Origin: Adiantum capillus-veneris
Lineage: Eukaryota > Streptophyta > Polypodiopsida > Polypodiales > Pteridaceae
Length of the DNA stretch: 64,000 nt
Assembly: GCA_014529385.2 (NCBI GenBank)
Contig: CM043950.1
Span: 71,460,435 to 71,524,434 of the forward strand
Direction of reading: 5' to 3'
Shown here: positions 31,385-42,587 of the stretch, piece after piece
Position numbering within the stretch: position 1 is the first letter of the stretch
How the letters are laid out: each line of letters opens with the position of its first letter
Made by a program: the position numbers and the translations under genes
The notes under the pieces: model-generated
The model's input: the letters and a program-made list of their open reading frames with translations, nothing else
Told to the model about the DNA's origin: nothing
The model's database searches: none

Positions 31385-34300
31385 TCATTCATGATCAGCA
31401 TCAGCAAAGAGAGATATGAGACTCGCCACATCACAGGTCTCCTCATCCCTCACCGACACTGCTTGATCCACAGACAGCTCATCTTGCTCCACCATCATCA
31501 ATCTAGCATGATACAATTTAAGACGCAATCCATTTACCCTTGACTTATGTAGAACACAATCCAGGTTAGCCAACTGATATGTGCCATTTGAAAAACACTC
31601 CACTACCTTGAAAGGGCCTTCCCACTTAATTTGAAACTTCTTTTGGAAGGTGTTGTCCAGCTTACTGTTGTAGTGCAAAACCAAGTCATGTTTCTTGATA
31701 CCCTTACTTTTGACCTTTTCATTTATCTTCGCCAAAGCCTTATCCTGCATCTCCCCATAATGCTCCAATGCGCTCATCCTATCCAACTAGACCTCTTGTA
31801 ACTGCAAGAGCCTCTCTTTGAATGCATCACTAGGCGGCCCAAGCAACTTCTCTAACATCTTGACCGCAGGCGACTCTACCTCCACAGGCAATAGTGCTTC
31901 CTTTCCATACACCAAATGAAATGGAGTAAACCCTGTACCTGTCTTCACCGAAGTACGGTAAGCCCATAATGCACTAGGCAATTCCAAATCCCAATTCTTT
32001 CCTTGGTGCTCTGTCACTTTAGAAAGAATTTGTACCAACTCACCATTGAATCTTTCATTTAAGCCATTACACTGCGGGTAATAAGGAGTGGTATGCTGGT
32101 GCCTAATCTTCATCTTTGTGCATAATAAGTCTAGCAGTTTAGCTCTAAATCCTCGCCCCTTATCTAAAAGTAGCTCTAATGGCACCCCAAACTTGCAACA
32201 TATTTCATCATACACAAATTTTGCCACATCCTTTGCAGTGATCTATTTTACTGCTATAGCCTCTGCCCATCTAGAGAGATAGTCCACTTCCGTCAAGATA
32301 TAGCTTTTGCCCCTGCTTGTGATAGGTAACGGGCCTAGTGCATCAATCCCCCACTTTTCAAACACATCAAACGCCATAATGGTTTTTTGTAGCTCTGGCT
32401 TCAACACTCTCTTTCCAAATGCTTGACACCTATTGCAAGACCTACACCAATAATGAACATCCTTGTGCAAACTAGGCCATACATACCCCTCTTGCAAAAT
32501 CTTATGCAAGGTGATCTTTAGAGCAAAATGGCCACCACATGCGCCTTCATGATTCTCTTCCAACACTCTGTAAAGCTCCTCCCGCCAAGGTACACGTCTC
32601 AACACGAGATCAGCCCCTTTCATGTATAAGACATCACCAATCAATTTGTACCTGTATGCTCTGCGCACAAAACCATACTTCTTAGAATTCTGAATCTCCT
32701 TTGGAATAATTCCTGTTAGCAAAAACTCCTCTTCTTGAGCCAAACTTTCCCGGCCATGATAAAGAGGTAAACTGGTCCTCAACACAAATAGCTCCCCAAT
32801 CATGCCTTGAGCTGCTTCACGTGCCTCTCCATTTAGAGCACGTTCAATGTGTCTGATGCTCCATGCTTCGAACTTTTTTAACAGGCCTTTAATTCTGAAG
32901 CACATTTCCTTCAATAAGGTGTTCTTGCTCTTCCACATACCCAACACTTGCTTCACAACTAACAAGGCATCACCTTTTATGCTCAACCTTCTAACCCCAT
33001 GCTTCAAACAAATGTGTAATCTGGCTTCCAGAGTAGAATATTCAGCCTCATTGTTACTATGAGCATCCAATTTGAACTCTCTCTTGCATACTAGCTTCCC
33101 CTCTGGATCATAAAGTGCTATACCCCTTGAAGCTGCATCATGGCTCTTTCTGTATGAACCATCAAAGAACAACACATGTGCATTGCTGATCTGTGGCACT
33201 TCTTCAACTACCTTTCTCACCACCTCTTCCTTAACAATAAGGGGATTCTCCTTGTAGGTCAACAAATCAGCTAGGGTAGCCCTTGTACTATCTTCCACTA
33301 GAAAAGAGAACTCAAACTCTTGCAGCTCAATTACCCATTTCTTCACCACATTTGACATGTTAGTACCATTAATTAACTGTGGCAAAAAGGCATAACTCGT
33401 CAAGAAAACAAAAGGCCGTGGTAGCAAGTAATGACGAAATCGTCGACAAGCAAATATTACACTAGCCATCACTAGCTCTACTTCCGAGAACTTTATCTCC
33501 GCTACCAACTTCACTCAGCTTGCACAATACACTGGCCTCATATAATGGTTGCCCTTTCCCTTTTGCAATAGCATGGCTCCAATGGCATCATCCCCTACTG
33601 ATGGATTTACATAAAACACTTTCTCCCAATCAGGAGCCTGCATGGCTGACAACCCCCCTAACACCTCTTTCACCTCTTGAAACACTTCTTCACACATGCC
33701 ATCCCATTGCAATGGATCATGCTTTTCCACTTGCTATAATGGATAAAGAAGCTGCGAAGGCAATGGAATAAACTGTGCCATGTACTTCACTTTGTGTATA
33801 AAAGTTGCCAATTGCTTCGTACTCGTAGGTGATGGAAGAAGAATAATAGACTTAACCTTATCTAGATCAGCCTCAATGCCATTTTCTGACACCATATGGC
33901 CCAATAACTTCACCCTTGGCTGTGCTAGATGACATTTCTTTGGATTTAGTTGTCCTCCACATTCATCATATCGAGCCAATACCATCTGCAGCTTCTCATG
34001 GTGTTCAGCCCTACTGCTATAAACACATAAGTCATCCATAAAAGCTTTAACACAACTACCAATGAATGGTTCCAACACCCAATTTGCTCTCTCTTGATAG
34101 AAGAAAGGTCCATTTGACAACCCAAATGGCAATACTATGTAGCAATAGCAGCCCCATGGCGTAATAAAAGTGTTCTTTGTGCGGTCTTTAAGAGAAATCT
34201 TCAATTGAAAATAGCCTGAAAAACCATCACACACACTGTACCTCTCATAACCTGCCACTGAATCCAAGATCTGATCAATGAATGGAAGAGGATATGGGTT

Positions 34301-35725
34301 CTTCTTAGTGGTTGCGTTTAAGGGTTTAAAATCTACACAAATTCTCCACTTCCCATCCTTCTTTGGACTGACTACAACTGGACTCACCCATTCTGTGGTC
34401 TCCACAGGGACTATGAACCTTGCCTTCAACAACTTGTCCACCTCTTCTCGCAAGGCTTCCGTTTGCTCTTGATCCATCCTTCTTAGACTTTGCCGCACTA
34501 GCTTAGCACCTTCTTTCATCTCTATATGCATCTCTTTGCCCTTGAACCCTCTGATCTATTCATATGAAGTAATGAACAAATCAGGAAAACTAGCCAGCAT
34601 GTGCAAATATATATCCTTCTCCATAGCTGAGAGGTCTTCACTAATCATTTGTTTCATCAATTCCTGCTTCTTTGACAACTCAACCTTGGTTTGCATCAGC
34701 CCTTCAATCACTTCATAACGCCCTTCACTTTCATCTTCAACCTCATTCGCAAATGCAACTAAACCAAACTCCTGGATTTCTTTGTCCATCAAAAGAAATG
34801 CAACATCAGCATCCTCATCACTGCTGGTAGTGCTATCACTGTCCTCATCTGTCACCATGGAAGAGTCTTCATCACTAGACTCATCCTCATCTTCATAAAG
34901 CTCCTCTAATCGCTTCCTTGTGTCCATATTATAAAGCTTCTTGGTACCTGTATTTCCATAAAGTCTAATCATACCATGTCGCCAATCTTGAACAGCTCCC
35001 ACTGCATGTAACCATGGTCTGCCCAGTATAATAGGATATTCTCCCAACCCTGCTGGCATCACATGAAAATCAACCACTGCCTTTGCATCATATGCCTCCA
35101 ATTCTAAGCTCTTTACAACACCCAAACATTTTACTTTTTGATGGTTGGCCAATCTAATCCGGAAACCTGACACCCCAGCCACTGTGAGACCCATCTTCTC
35201 AACGCATGAGTGTGTTATGACGCATATTTGGGCTCCGCTATCCACATAACTTTGTCCCAAATTTTTCCTTTTATGCCACACATCTACTATTGGACAAATG
35301 TCTGGTAGCTCATCCATTGCCAACACCTTTACTGAGCCTCTCTCTGGCTCTTTCTCCATTAGGTTAACCATCCTCTTCCAATGTCTCTTTAGCTTAGGCA
35401 CCATCTCTATAAGCTGCCCAAAAGTAACATCTGTCTTTCTGCTCGTCAGATCCTCCTTCAAGTCATAGCTTAATTTCCCATCCCCTAGTGGAAAATCTAA
35501 AACATGAAACTTTCGACGAGCTCTCCTTTTCCTCTTGGCCTTGACATCCTCGCCTTCATGACTCTTTCCTTTCTTCTTACTAGGACCTGGGGCACTTCTT
35601 CCTTCCTTTTCCTCTGTGGTCCTCTTCCCAATAGGCATCCCTATTTTATCCTCTAGCTTTGATACCTTCTCCAAGGTGACTACACTTAGCACTTTGTCTT
35701 TCCCTTTTCCTCTTGGGTTAATCAT
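31385..35725 (-). pseudogene. Tat-lineage Ty3/gypsy Pol polyprotein with five in-frame stops
   Basis: One continuous frame of about 1,446 codons broken only by stops: TAG 34553, TAG 33731, TGA 33515, TAG about 32240 and TAG 31787 (plus-strand positions, approximate to the codon). Domains in order are a Lys-rich linker (FPLGDGKLSYDL), protease with intact DSGAQICVIT near 35245, RT with FMDDLCVYSS near 34040, degenerate first RNase H (YVNPS near 33620), second RNase H (FFDGSYRKSHDAASRG near 33165), zinc domain (HEGACGGHF...C-x2-C, 32550-32430), integrase core (DALGPLP, LLDKGRGFRAKL, GLNERFNG) and C-terminal region. The ATG at 35725 lies just upstream of the gag stop. It is related to, but distinct from, the Pol at 19881-24028. 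Confidence 0.93.
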
Positions 35726-36680
35726 TTGACCTAGTTAACACCTGTCTTGGCAATGGATACATGTCTCCCCCCATCCTTGGTGGCTTATCACATTGCGGGC
35801 TGATGTGACCCAACTCTCCACAATTGTAACATGTGGGTGTTTGCCTCCAAAACCTACCATTGCTTTGTCCAACACCATTCCTAGGCCTTTCTTCACCTCC
35901 TGGCTGATTTGCAAACCTCCCTCGACCTCGATTATTTTCCACTTGACCTAGCATGTTTAGGCTGAGATTCTTCATTAAATCTACCACTTGCCTCATGTCT
36001 TGCCTTAGGCCATCATCTTGCACTACTGGCATAACTTGAGTAGTAACAGGAACCACTGGTTCATGATGAACCCCTGACATGCAACCTTGTAAAGACTCTA
36101 TAGGCTGAAATTTAGATGTCATGGGCAAAGACTCCACCCCTAACTGGCTCATTTTCCTCAACTTCCACTCTTTGTTTCTTCCTACCTCTAGTGCATCTTC
36201 ATATGTCCTAGGATTCTTTAGCTCCACTCTCCAACGTATGTTCTCCCAAAGACCAGCCAAGAACCTATCCTTCTTCATCATGTCAGGCGGGGGTACCTGT
36301 GGTGCTAAGGCCTTGCACATCTGCTCCCATGCCAATGAAAACTTACCTATGTACGCATCTACTGGCTCACCTTCCTTTTGCACTAAAGCCTGTACTTCTT
36401 GCCACACTTTGTCAGGATCTTCTATCTTGACAAACTCCACTTCCAACCCATGACTTAGATTGTCCCAACTCAATCTTACAGGTGGATCCGCTGCACGCAA
36501 CTCCTCTTCAAATGTTTTGGACCAGACTCTTGCATCACTCTTCAAAAAAATTTGGCGAAGACATAACATCTGCGCAGGGTCATGAATCTAGTTGCTAATG
36601 CAGGCAACCTCCATATTTTCCAAAAAATCTTCCACATCTTCATCACTTCTTCCATGAAACTCCTGATAAGAGAAAGCCAT
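35718..36680 (-). pseudogene. Gag with one early TAG stop
   Basis: Particle protein. The start at 36680 (MAFSYQEFHGRSDED) agrees with the related elements. TAG at 36588-36590 follows residue 30; the frame then stays open to 35718. It contains the capsid-like region (SDARVWSKTFEEEL, KDRFLAGLWENIRWRVELKNPRTYEDALEV) and a zinc knuckle CYNCGELGHISPQC near the C-terminus. Its stop lies within a short overlap with the pol ATG (ATGATTAA). The first 30 codons are nearly identical to those of the gag-only element, after which the two proteins diverge strongly. Confidence 0.9.
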
Positions 36681-36782
36681 GGCTACCCAAGTCATAATGC
36701 TTTGAGAACCCCTTTGAACACACGTGCAAGAACCCAAAACTTTTGACTACCCAATCCCCAAAAACTTCAATGGAGCTCAATT

Positions 36783-37001
36783 TTAGATAAGGACAAACAC
36801 ATGCACATCAAATGAGTTTTCATAGTTGATCATCGGAATTACAACAGGCAAAGGACATTCCAAGATCTCTCGTAATCTTCTTGGCCCGAACATAAAGACT
36901 ATGCGCTGCTGGAAAAAAATCCTCCTGGACACATGAACATTTATCTGGATTCTTTGAGTTAAATGAAATAGAGTGAATTGAGGGCCATTTTGATCATCCA
37001 T
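36783..37001 (-). CDS. Conserved leader ORF upstream of gag, 72 aa
   Basis: Starts MDDQNGPQFTLFH from the ATG at 37001 and ends FDVHVFVLI. It differs at four positions from the ORF at 15669-15887 and is more distantly similar to the tandem ORFs at 25002-25430. It lies about 100 bases upstream of gag in the leader. It is undamaged although gag and pol of this element carry stops. Function unknown; a basic centre (RRIFFQQR, GPRRLREIL) might suit nucleic-acid binding, which is speculation. Confidence 0.65.
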   Translation of the reverse strand: MDDQNGPQFTLFHLTQRIQINVHVSRRIFFQQRIVFMFGPRRLREILECPLPVVIPMINYENSFDVHVFVLI

Positions 37002-37696
37002 TAAATCCAACCATGAAGCTCCCAAGAAGGCACACCTGACTTAACCTCTAATTTTGCCAAAATTTCAGCAGCATAACAGCATAAATGGCTCAAAAGACCA
37101 AAAAACCAGCCATCATAACTTGGAAAAATTTTGGCAGAGTTTCCCCAGAAATAGAGCAGTAGGAACCCAAAATATAGACTGTATATGTATGCATAAACTG
37201 TCAACAATAGAACCCGAGCATCAAGTAGGACTCACTAGTACATAGCCTATGGCGAGGTCACAAAAAGGGTGCTCCTGCTACCTGTATCACCGAAAGGATC
37301 TCCACATTTGAGAATCCCCCAGCTCAATAAAAACCTCACGCTATCGACCCTCACACGAAGGCTAATGCAAATCGCGTATAGTCAAGTCTCAGAAATGACT
37401 ATCTTCCAGACCAAGTCTCAAAAATGGCTGGGACTGCCAAATACAACCAAGTATGGCTCCACAAATGCGTACAATGGCAGTTTCCACAAGTAACGTACAA
37501 TCCAGCAGACAATGCGCACAAATAGGTGCCAAGTGATGCATGCCCACAACAACTGCAAGTGACATCACTGCTAGTATATCACTGTACTCCACCTACATGT
37601 ACCTGTGTGAATCACCTGTACCTGTCCCTGTAACCTGTAACCTATAGCCCCGAATCTCAAAGCTCGAAGCTCGAAGCAGAAGGTACTCGAAGAAGA
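37002..37696 (-). other. Untranslated leader
   Basis: Collinear with 14958-15668 of the gag-only element, including the short ACAGGT-type repeats (near 37606-37645 on this strand). No ATG-initiated conserved ORF was seen apart from the one at 36783-37001. Confidence 0.7.
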
Positions 37697-37714
37697 TCCT
37701 CCATGGGGGCACCA
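37697..37714 (-). other. Primer binding site
   Basis: On the minus strand TGGTGCCCCCATGGAGGA lies six bases after the LTR end. It has the same core as the other Tat PBS sites. Confidence 0.83.
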
Positions 37715-37720
37715 GAAGAA

Positions 37721-38860
37721 TGTGAGCGGGATGGAAACACACACAACGCCTCTATAATGACCTGACACACACTCTTGGGATGATACACACACACATTATG
37801 GGGCACCACTCGGCTTACACAACCAGCCTGGCCGAGACAGGAAACACACAGACGAAGTGAGAAGAGAGAGATTTCCCACTTGCCCACTCAACACTCACAC
37901 ATACACACTCACACACACTCTCTCAATTCAGCTCAAAGGAGGCAAATTGCTATTGTTTAGACTCAATGAAGCTCAGCCCAACACCAATGGGGCAAATAGT
38001 TTACACAGTATTGAGGAAATATACCAGATACAACCACAAAGTTAAGTAGAGGCTTCACTCACCGGAGAAGATTACACAGAAAAACAGCAGAAAATCTGTG
38101 AGGAATTTGGAAAAATGGACAGTTCCATTGCGTCCGGAACGCCCAAAAACCCTAGTCTACAATGTCAAATTGCTCAAATCCGACCTCGGATGAGCAGTTT
38201 AGGGCCAAAAAATGCTCCAAAAACAACAAAAACACACTTGCGGCTGTTCCTTCTCTCTTCTCCACGTTTTTTATTGTCTTCTCTTTTTTTTTAAAGTTCC
38301 CACAGTTAGCTTTATTGGTTGGGCACCCGTGGCCTTTTAGATGACCTCAAACGGACCCCGAACAAGCCAAAAACTCACCTCGCAGTGCATAGTTGTCACC
38401 TTTTTGCATCATCCGCACACTTGGCACTCAGTTTTCCAAATAATGCATCCCGCAACCACGTGAAGTGGCCCCAAAAATTGTTCCTTGTGAATACCTTTTT
38501 GCATAAGTATCACAAGAAAACACTCACATCGTGTCCATACTTCTCCGCGTGCAAGTATTCACCCCATTCGACCTCCTGACGCCACTCGATGCCATCTGAC
38601 GCACCTGCTTACCTCATGTCGTCGGCCCGCGGATAGCTTCCTCGAGAAGTTTTATGCGCTACCAACTCTTCCTTATTGTAGAAAAAACACACTGGTACTG
38701 GTAATATTGAAAATTGATGCACTATGTACACCCTGTCCTACCTGTACACATGTGGGCCCCACGTAACCACCTGGCTCTGAAAAATGGGAAATTCTTTATT
38801 TGATGCACCATGCATGTATATGTACATATGTGCAACCCTTGCTCCAAAAAACTCCTGACA
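37721..38860 (-). repeat. 5' LTR
   Basis: 1,140 bp. On the minus strand it runs from TGTCAGGAG at 38860 to GCTCACA at 37721. The U5 motif GTGGTGCCCC (minus strand) is at 37800-37809. CCGG at 38861-38864 is the right target duplication. Confidence 0.93.
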
Positions 38861-38864
38861 CCGG

Positions 38865-39395
38865 TTTGCTTTCTTTTGTACAACTTTGATGATGTGGCAC
38901 TCTTAAAAGGCCCAAAAATGAGTTCAAAATTTTTCTAATGTCTACAATTGATTGTCCTTTCCTCTATTTTAGAGGTGATCCTCAATCAACATGTAGCTCT
39001 CCGCTTCTATTTCATTCTTGATCTACTCAATCCCTCTAGTAAAGTTCCTTTGGTCGAGTAATCCACAATGTATGAGCTCCACTTAGATGCAATTGCTACT
39101 CTGAACAATGTTGCATGTTATACAAATACCTAAGTCATGCAAATGCCACATGAACTAGTGTAGTCGTGAACACTTCTCTACATTCTCAGCCAGTATACAC
39201 TAAATCTCATCAATCTTTGAAGTGTTTGCATTTTTCGATTCTGAATTCCCATGTTTACACATGATCTTGGCTCAAGTGCACATTTCTCTTGGTTAGCTCT
39301 ACGCATAGCCTCAATAGTCCATCATTTTCTTGCTTGTATTGCCTTCTAGCTATTGGCAAAAGTGTTGTTTCTGCTCAATAATTGATGGTTGTCAT
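38865..39395. other. Unassigned stretch
   Basis: AT-rich sequence between the Tat element and a gypsy fragment. No convincing ORF, repeat or terminal structure was seen. Confidence 0.5.
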
Positions 39396-39795
39396 TCAAT
39401 CTATAGTGAACCAATGGTGAGTAATGGGATGACATGTTCGACCCACCTTGGAGCCATTTTTAATATTGAATAGACAATAATGTGTCAAGTCATCACCTAC
39501 TCCCTTGGGTGCTTCTCTAAAAGTCAATCTAGACAAATGTTCAACCATTTGATACGTGGTTCCTTTTTTTACTAACATTGTGGAACCAAAATCAAGCAAT
39601 ATGATAAACCATCAAAGGATACATTCTGTATTGCAAAATTTGTTCACATTGAGTACAATAGTGCTTGATAATTAACAAAGAACACAAATTTGTTTGCAAG
39701 AAGGTAGTGTCTAAAAAAATTTCACCACATAGACCACTGCTAGCCCTTCTCTCTCCATGGTCATGTAACTTTTTTATGCACTATTAAGTTGTCTA
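39396..39795 (-). pseudogene. Ty3/gypsy RNase H-to-integrase linker fragment
   Basis: Minus-strand reading in broken frames resembles the end of a gypsy RNase H (a region with HYLLANKFVFF-type and ALLY-type motifs near 39700) followed by a VEHLSRLTFREAP segment with a downstream YCLF at 39396-39599, typical of the RNase H/integrase boundary. It is a different gypsy type from the Tat elements here. It directly abuts the truncated copia RT at about 39795, so it is either the sequence into which copia decayed or a recombination partner. Confidence 0.6.
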
Positions 39796-41802
39796 CTAGA
39801 GTAACATATGGAAAAATACAGCTGTTCTCTCTTGGTTATACCAAAATGCATCAGCAGGATTGCCAACATCATGTAGACTCAACTTCAAACCTGTTTCCAT
39901 GGGAGTAGCAATAGGTTTTCAATCCTCAAGTACAAACTTACATAACAATGTCTCTATGTAACTTTTTTGACACAAGGCAATGCCACCATCACACTGCTTA
40001 AACTGTATACCCAAGTAATGATGCAACAGCCCCAAATCTTTCATCTTGAAAGTAGCATTCAAATCAGCCTTAAATTCATCAATATGTCTCTCATTTGGTC
40101 CAGTGATCAGCAAATCATCGACATCACCCTCACGCTTTGCATACAATCTGCTTTCTGTTGGACTGTTATGAAAGCCTCGTTTGACCAAATGAGTGTCAGC
40201 TTTCTCATACCAAGCACAAGGAGATTGCTTCAACCCATACAAAGCCTTCTTACATCTGCACACTTTGTCCTCTTGTCCTTTTATGACAAAACCGCGAGGC
40301 TGCGTTACATAAACTTCCTCAAAATGTCACCATTCAAGAAAGTAGTAGCAATGTATGATTGATGTACATCCCAACCAAAATGAGCTGCGAATGCACATAG
40401 AAAATGCACAGTAGTCATACGACAGGTGGGAGCAAAAGTCTCTTCATAATCTATGCCTTTTTGTTGTGCATAAGCCTTTGCAACAAGTCAAGCCTTATGG
40501 AGATCGATCTCACCATCTGGCTTGCGTTTCAACTTGTAAACCCACTTCGTACCAATGGCCTTTTTGTCAGGAGGCAAATCACATAAAGTCCATGTGTCAT
40601 TTTCTATAAGTGCATCATATTCTGATTACATGGCAGCCATCCAATTTTCTGAATTATGTGCTTCATCAAAAGACAGAGCCTCCTCAACATCATGTAAGCT
40701 AGACACAGCCAAAGCATAACAATCTGATGCATAAGATGCATGGTGAGAGCCTAAACGAGTACGACTAGACAAAGGTGCAACCAATTTACTGTCACACAAA
40801 GTGTGCACCAGCCATTTTGGCATACCTCTAGCCTGCTCATTTTCAGTCCTTTCCTCATCAAGTACATCATGTACATATGCATTAGTAATAGGATGATCTG
40901 TAACATTTTTAGAAACCCCCATAGGTTGTACATTTTCCTCATTGGATCGTACGTTCGTATTTCCACCACTGAAAAGAGGAAACAAAGTGTCATAAATGTC
41001 TTGTGAGCTTACATTACTGTCTCTAGTACATGACAGCAAGGGCTGAACAGAATCTTCCACAAACACTACATCTCGTGAAACCAGAATACGTTTTGTTTGC
41101 AGATGATACAACCTGTAACCTTTGATTTCAGCACTATAACCAACAAAAATACATTTGACGGCCTTATCATCCAGTTTTATGCAATGTGTTTGTGGCACCA
41201 AAGCCTATGCCAAATAGCCAAAAACACGCATATGCTAAATAAAAGGCTTTCTATCATGCCATGCTTCATATGGAGTAATAGACTGCAAAGCTTTTGTAGG
41301 ACACCTGTTTAGTACATAAGTGGCACACATGATGGCCTCAAGCCAAAAAGAATGCGGAAAAGCTTGACTTTTGACCATACATCGTGCCATTTCCATAAGT
41401 GACTTGTTTTTCCTCTCAGCAACACCATTTTGCTGAGGTGTGTAAGGCATTGTACATTGGTGTTTTATCCCACAACGAGCCAGGAATGCATTGAATTCAT
41501 GAGACATATACTCCCCCCCTTGATCGAAACGGAGGGTGCCCATAGTACATTTCGAGACATTTTGAGCCATAGCCAGAAGTTGTTTGAAGCACATAAAAAC
41601 TTTGGACTTCTCTTTAAGCGGAATACCCCTGCATGCCTAAAGTAATCATCAATTAAAGTCACGAAGTAAAGGTAATTGCCCAAGGACGGAGTTTGCATGG
41701 GCCCACAAACATCACTATGCACAAGCTGCAACCTGCATGTGGCCCGAACTGAACCATTCTTTGGAAACTTAGAATGTTGTATCTTACCCAAAATATAGAC
41801 TG
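39796..41802 (-). pseudogene. Copia element 1: integrase and reverse transcriptase, decayed
   Basis: Ty1/copia Pol on the minus strand. The integrase core lies at 41791-41235 (HSDVCGPMQTPS, LRFDQGGEYMS, TPQQNGVAERKN). Its C-terminal region is at 41201-40626 (KCIFVGYSAEIKGYRLY, ILVSRDVVFVED). RT follows at about 40620-39800 (TKWVYKLKRK, CKKALYGLKQSPCAWYEK, DDLLITGPNE). The YVDD-type box is damaged, frames shift several times, and RT is cut off near its end with no copia RNase H. It continues upstream across an inserted element to 42588-44151. Confidence 0.88.
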
Positions 41803-41809
41803 CACAAAC

Positions 41810-42587
41810 CCCGGGGGATTCACTCTATATATAAAACGGGACGCCACGTGCAAGCGGACAACTTTGATAAAACCCCTATGTACGAATCATATTAGGGAAT
41901 ATGACCCCCCTTTCTATGCTTATACAACAATCAATGCAAAAAATTATCATACCCCTATCTTACATATAAAATTTAGGTCTCACATGATCCAACTAAGTAA
42001 AACTAATCAAAGAGCGTGTAGCATAGTGAATGGCAACGTACTAAGGAACCACTTATGTTGATAACTAGATGTGCTCTCAATGTATCTTAGTTTGACTTTC
42101 AAACTATGTACTCGTTCAGCTTGCACTCTAGCGACTCATCCAATTCTGACCCATCTAAATTACTCAAAAAACATGGTCATATAGCTGTGCTAGGTTCTTT
42201 GTGTCAATTTGCATCTATAAAAACTCTTTATAGCTTTCATCCCTCAACAAATGAACTATAATCACAAGACAAGTAATTGATAGAAAGCAATGTTAGCTCT
42301 TGCATGGATCTTTGTAGCTATTGACCGAAAAGTTCAAGGGCAGACTCTTTTGGGAAGCAATGATTTTGAAACACAAAAACTTCCTCTCATTTTTTCCTTG
42401 TCTCACCCCCCCCCCCCCCCCCCCCCCCCAAACCAATAAATATGATACCCCCTTCCTTATTTTTAAGCTTAGGAAATAAATTTTTGGGGGTTTGCCCCGA
42501 ACTTATACGCTTATGTAACTTGTAAAAAAACCCCCCTCCCTTGCACTTACGTGGTATGATAAATTTTCCATGGTGAATTCCCCGGGT
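41810..42587. mobile_element. CCCGGG-terminated inverted-repeat element, non-coding
   Basis: About 778 bp with imperfect terminal inverted repeats. The left end begins CCCGGGGGATTCAC and contains CCACGTGCAAG. The right end, read inward, begins CCCGGGGAATTCACC and contains CCACGTAAGTGCAAG. CACAAAC lies on both sides (41803-41809 and 42588-42594), giving a probable target duplication of about seven bases. It sits inside the copia integrase region and splits it cleanly. A 24-base C run occurs near 42407-42430. No protein is encoded, so it would be a MITE-like element. hAT-like or Mutator-like duplications are 8-9 bp; I do not assign a superfamily. Confidence 0.72.

Larger units (their letters stand above)
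30215..38860 (-). mobile_element. Minus-strand Tat-lineage LTR retrotransposon with gag and pol
   Basis: An 8,646-bp element with LTRs 30215-31356 (3') and 37721-38860 (5'), and a 4-bp target duplication CCGG (30211-30214 and 38861-38864). On the minus strand it holds PBS, leader, a 72-aa leader ORF, gag, pol and polypurine tract. LTR, leader and PBS match the gag-only element at 13740-18677. The two LTRs differ at several percent by eye, so it is older than the 13.4-27.5 kb insertion. Coding frames have no frameshifts but six in-frame stops. Confidence 0.93.
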
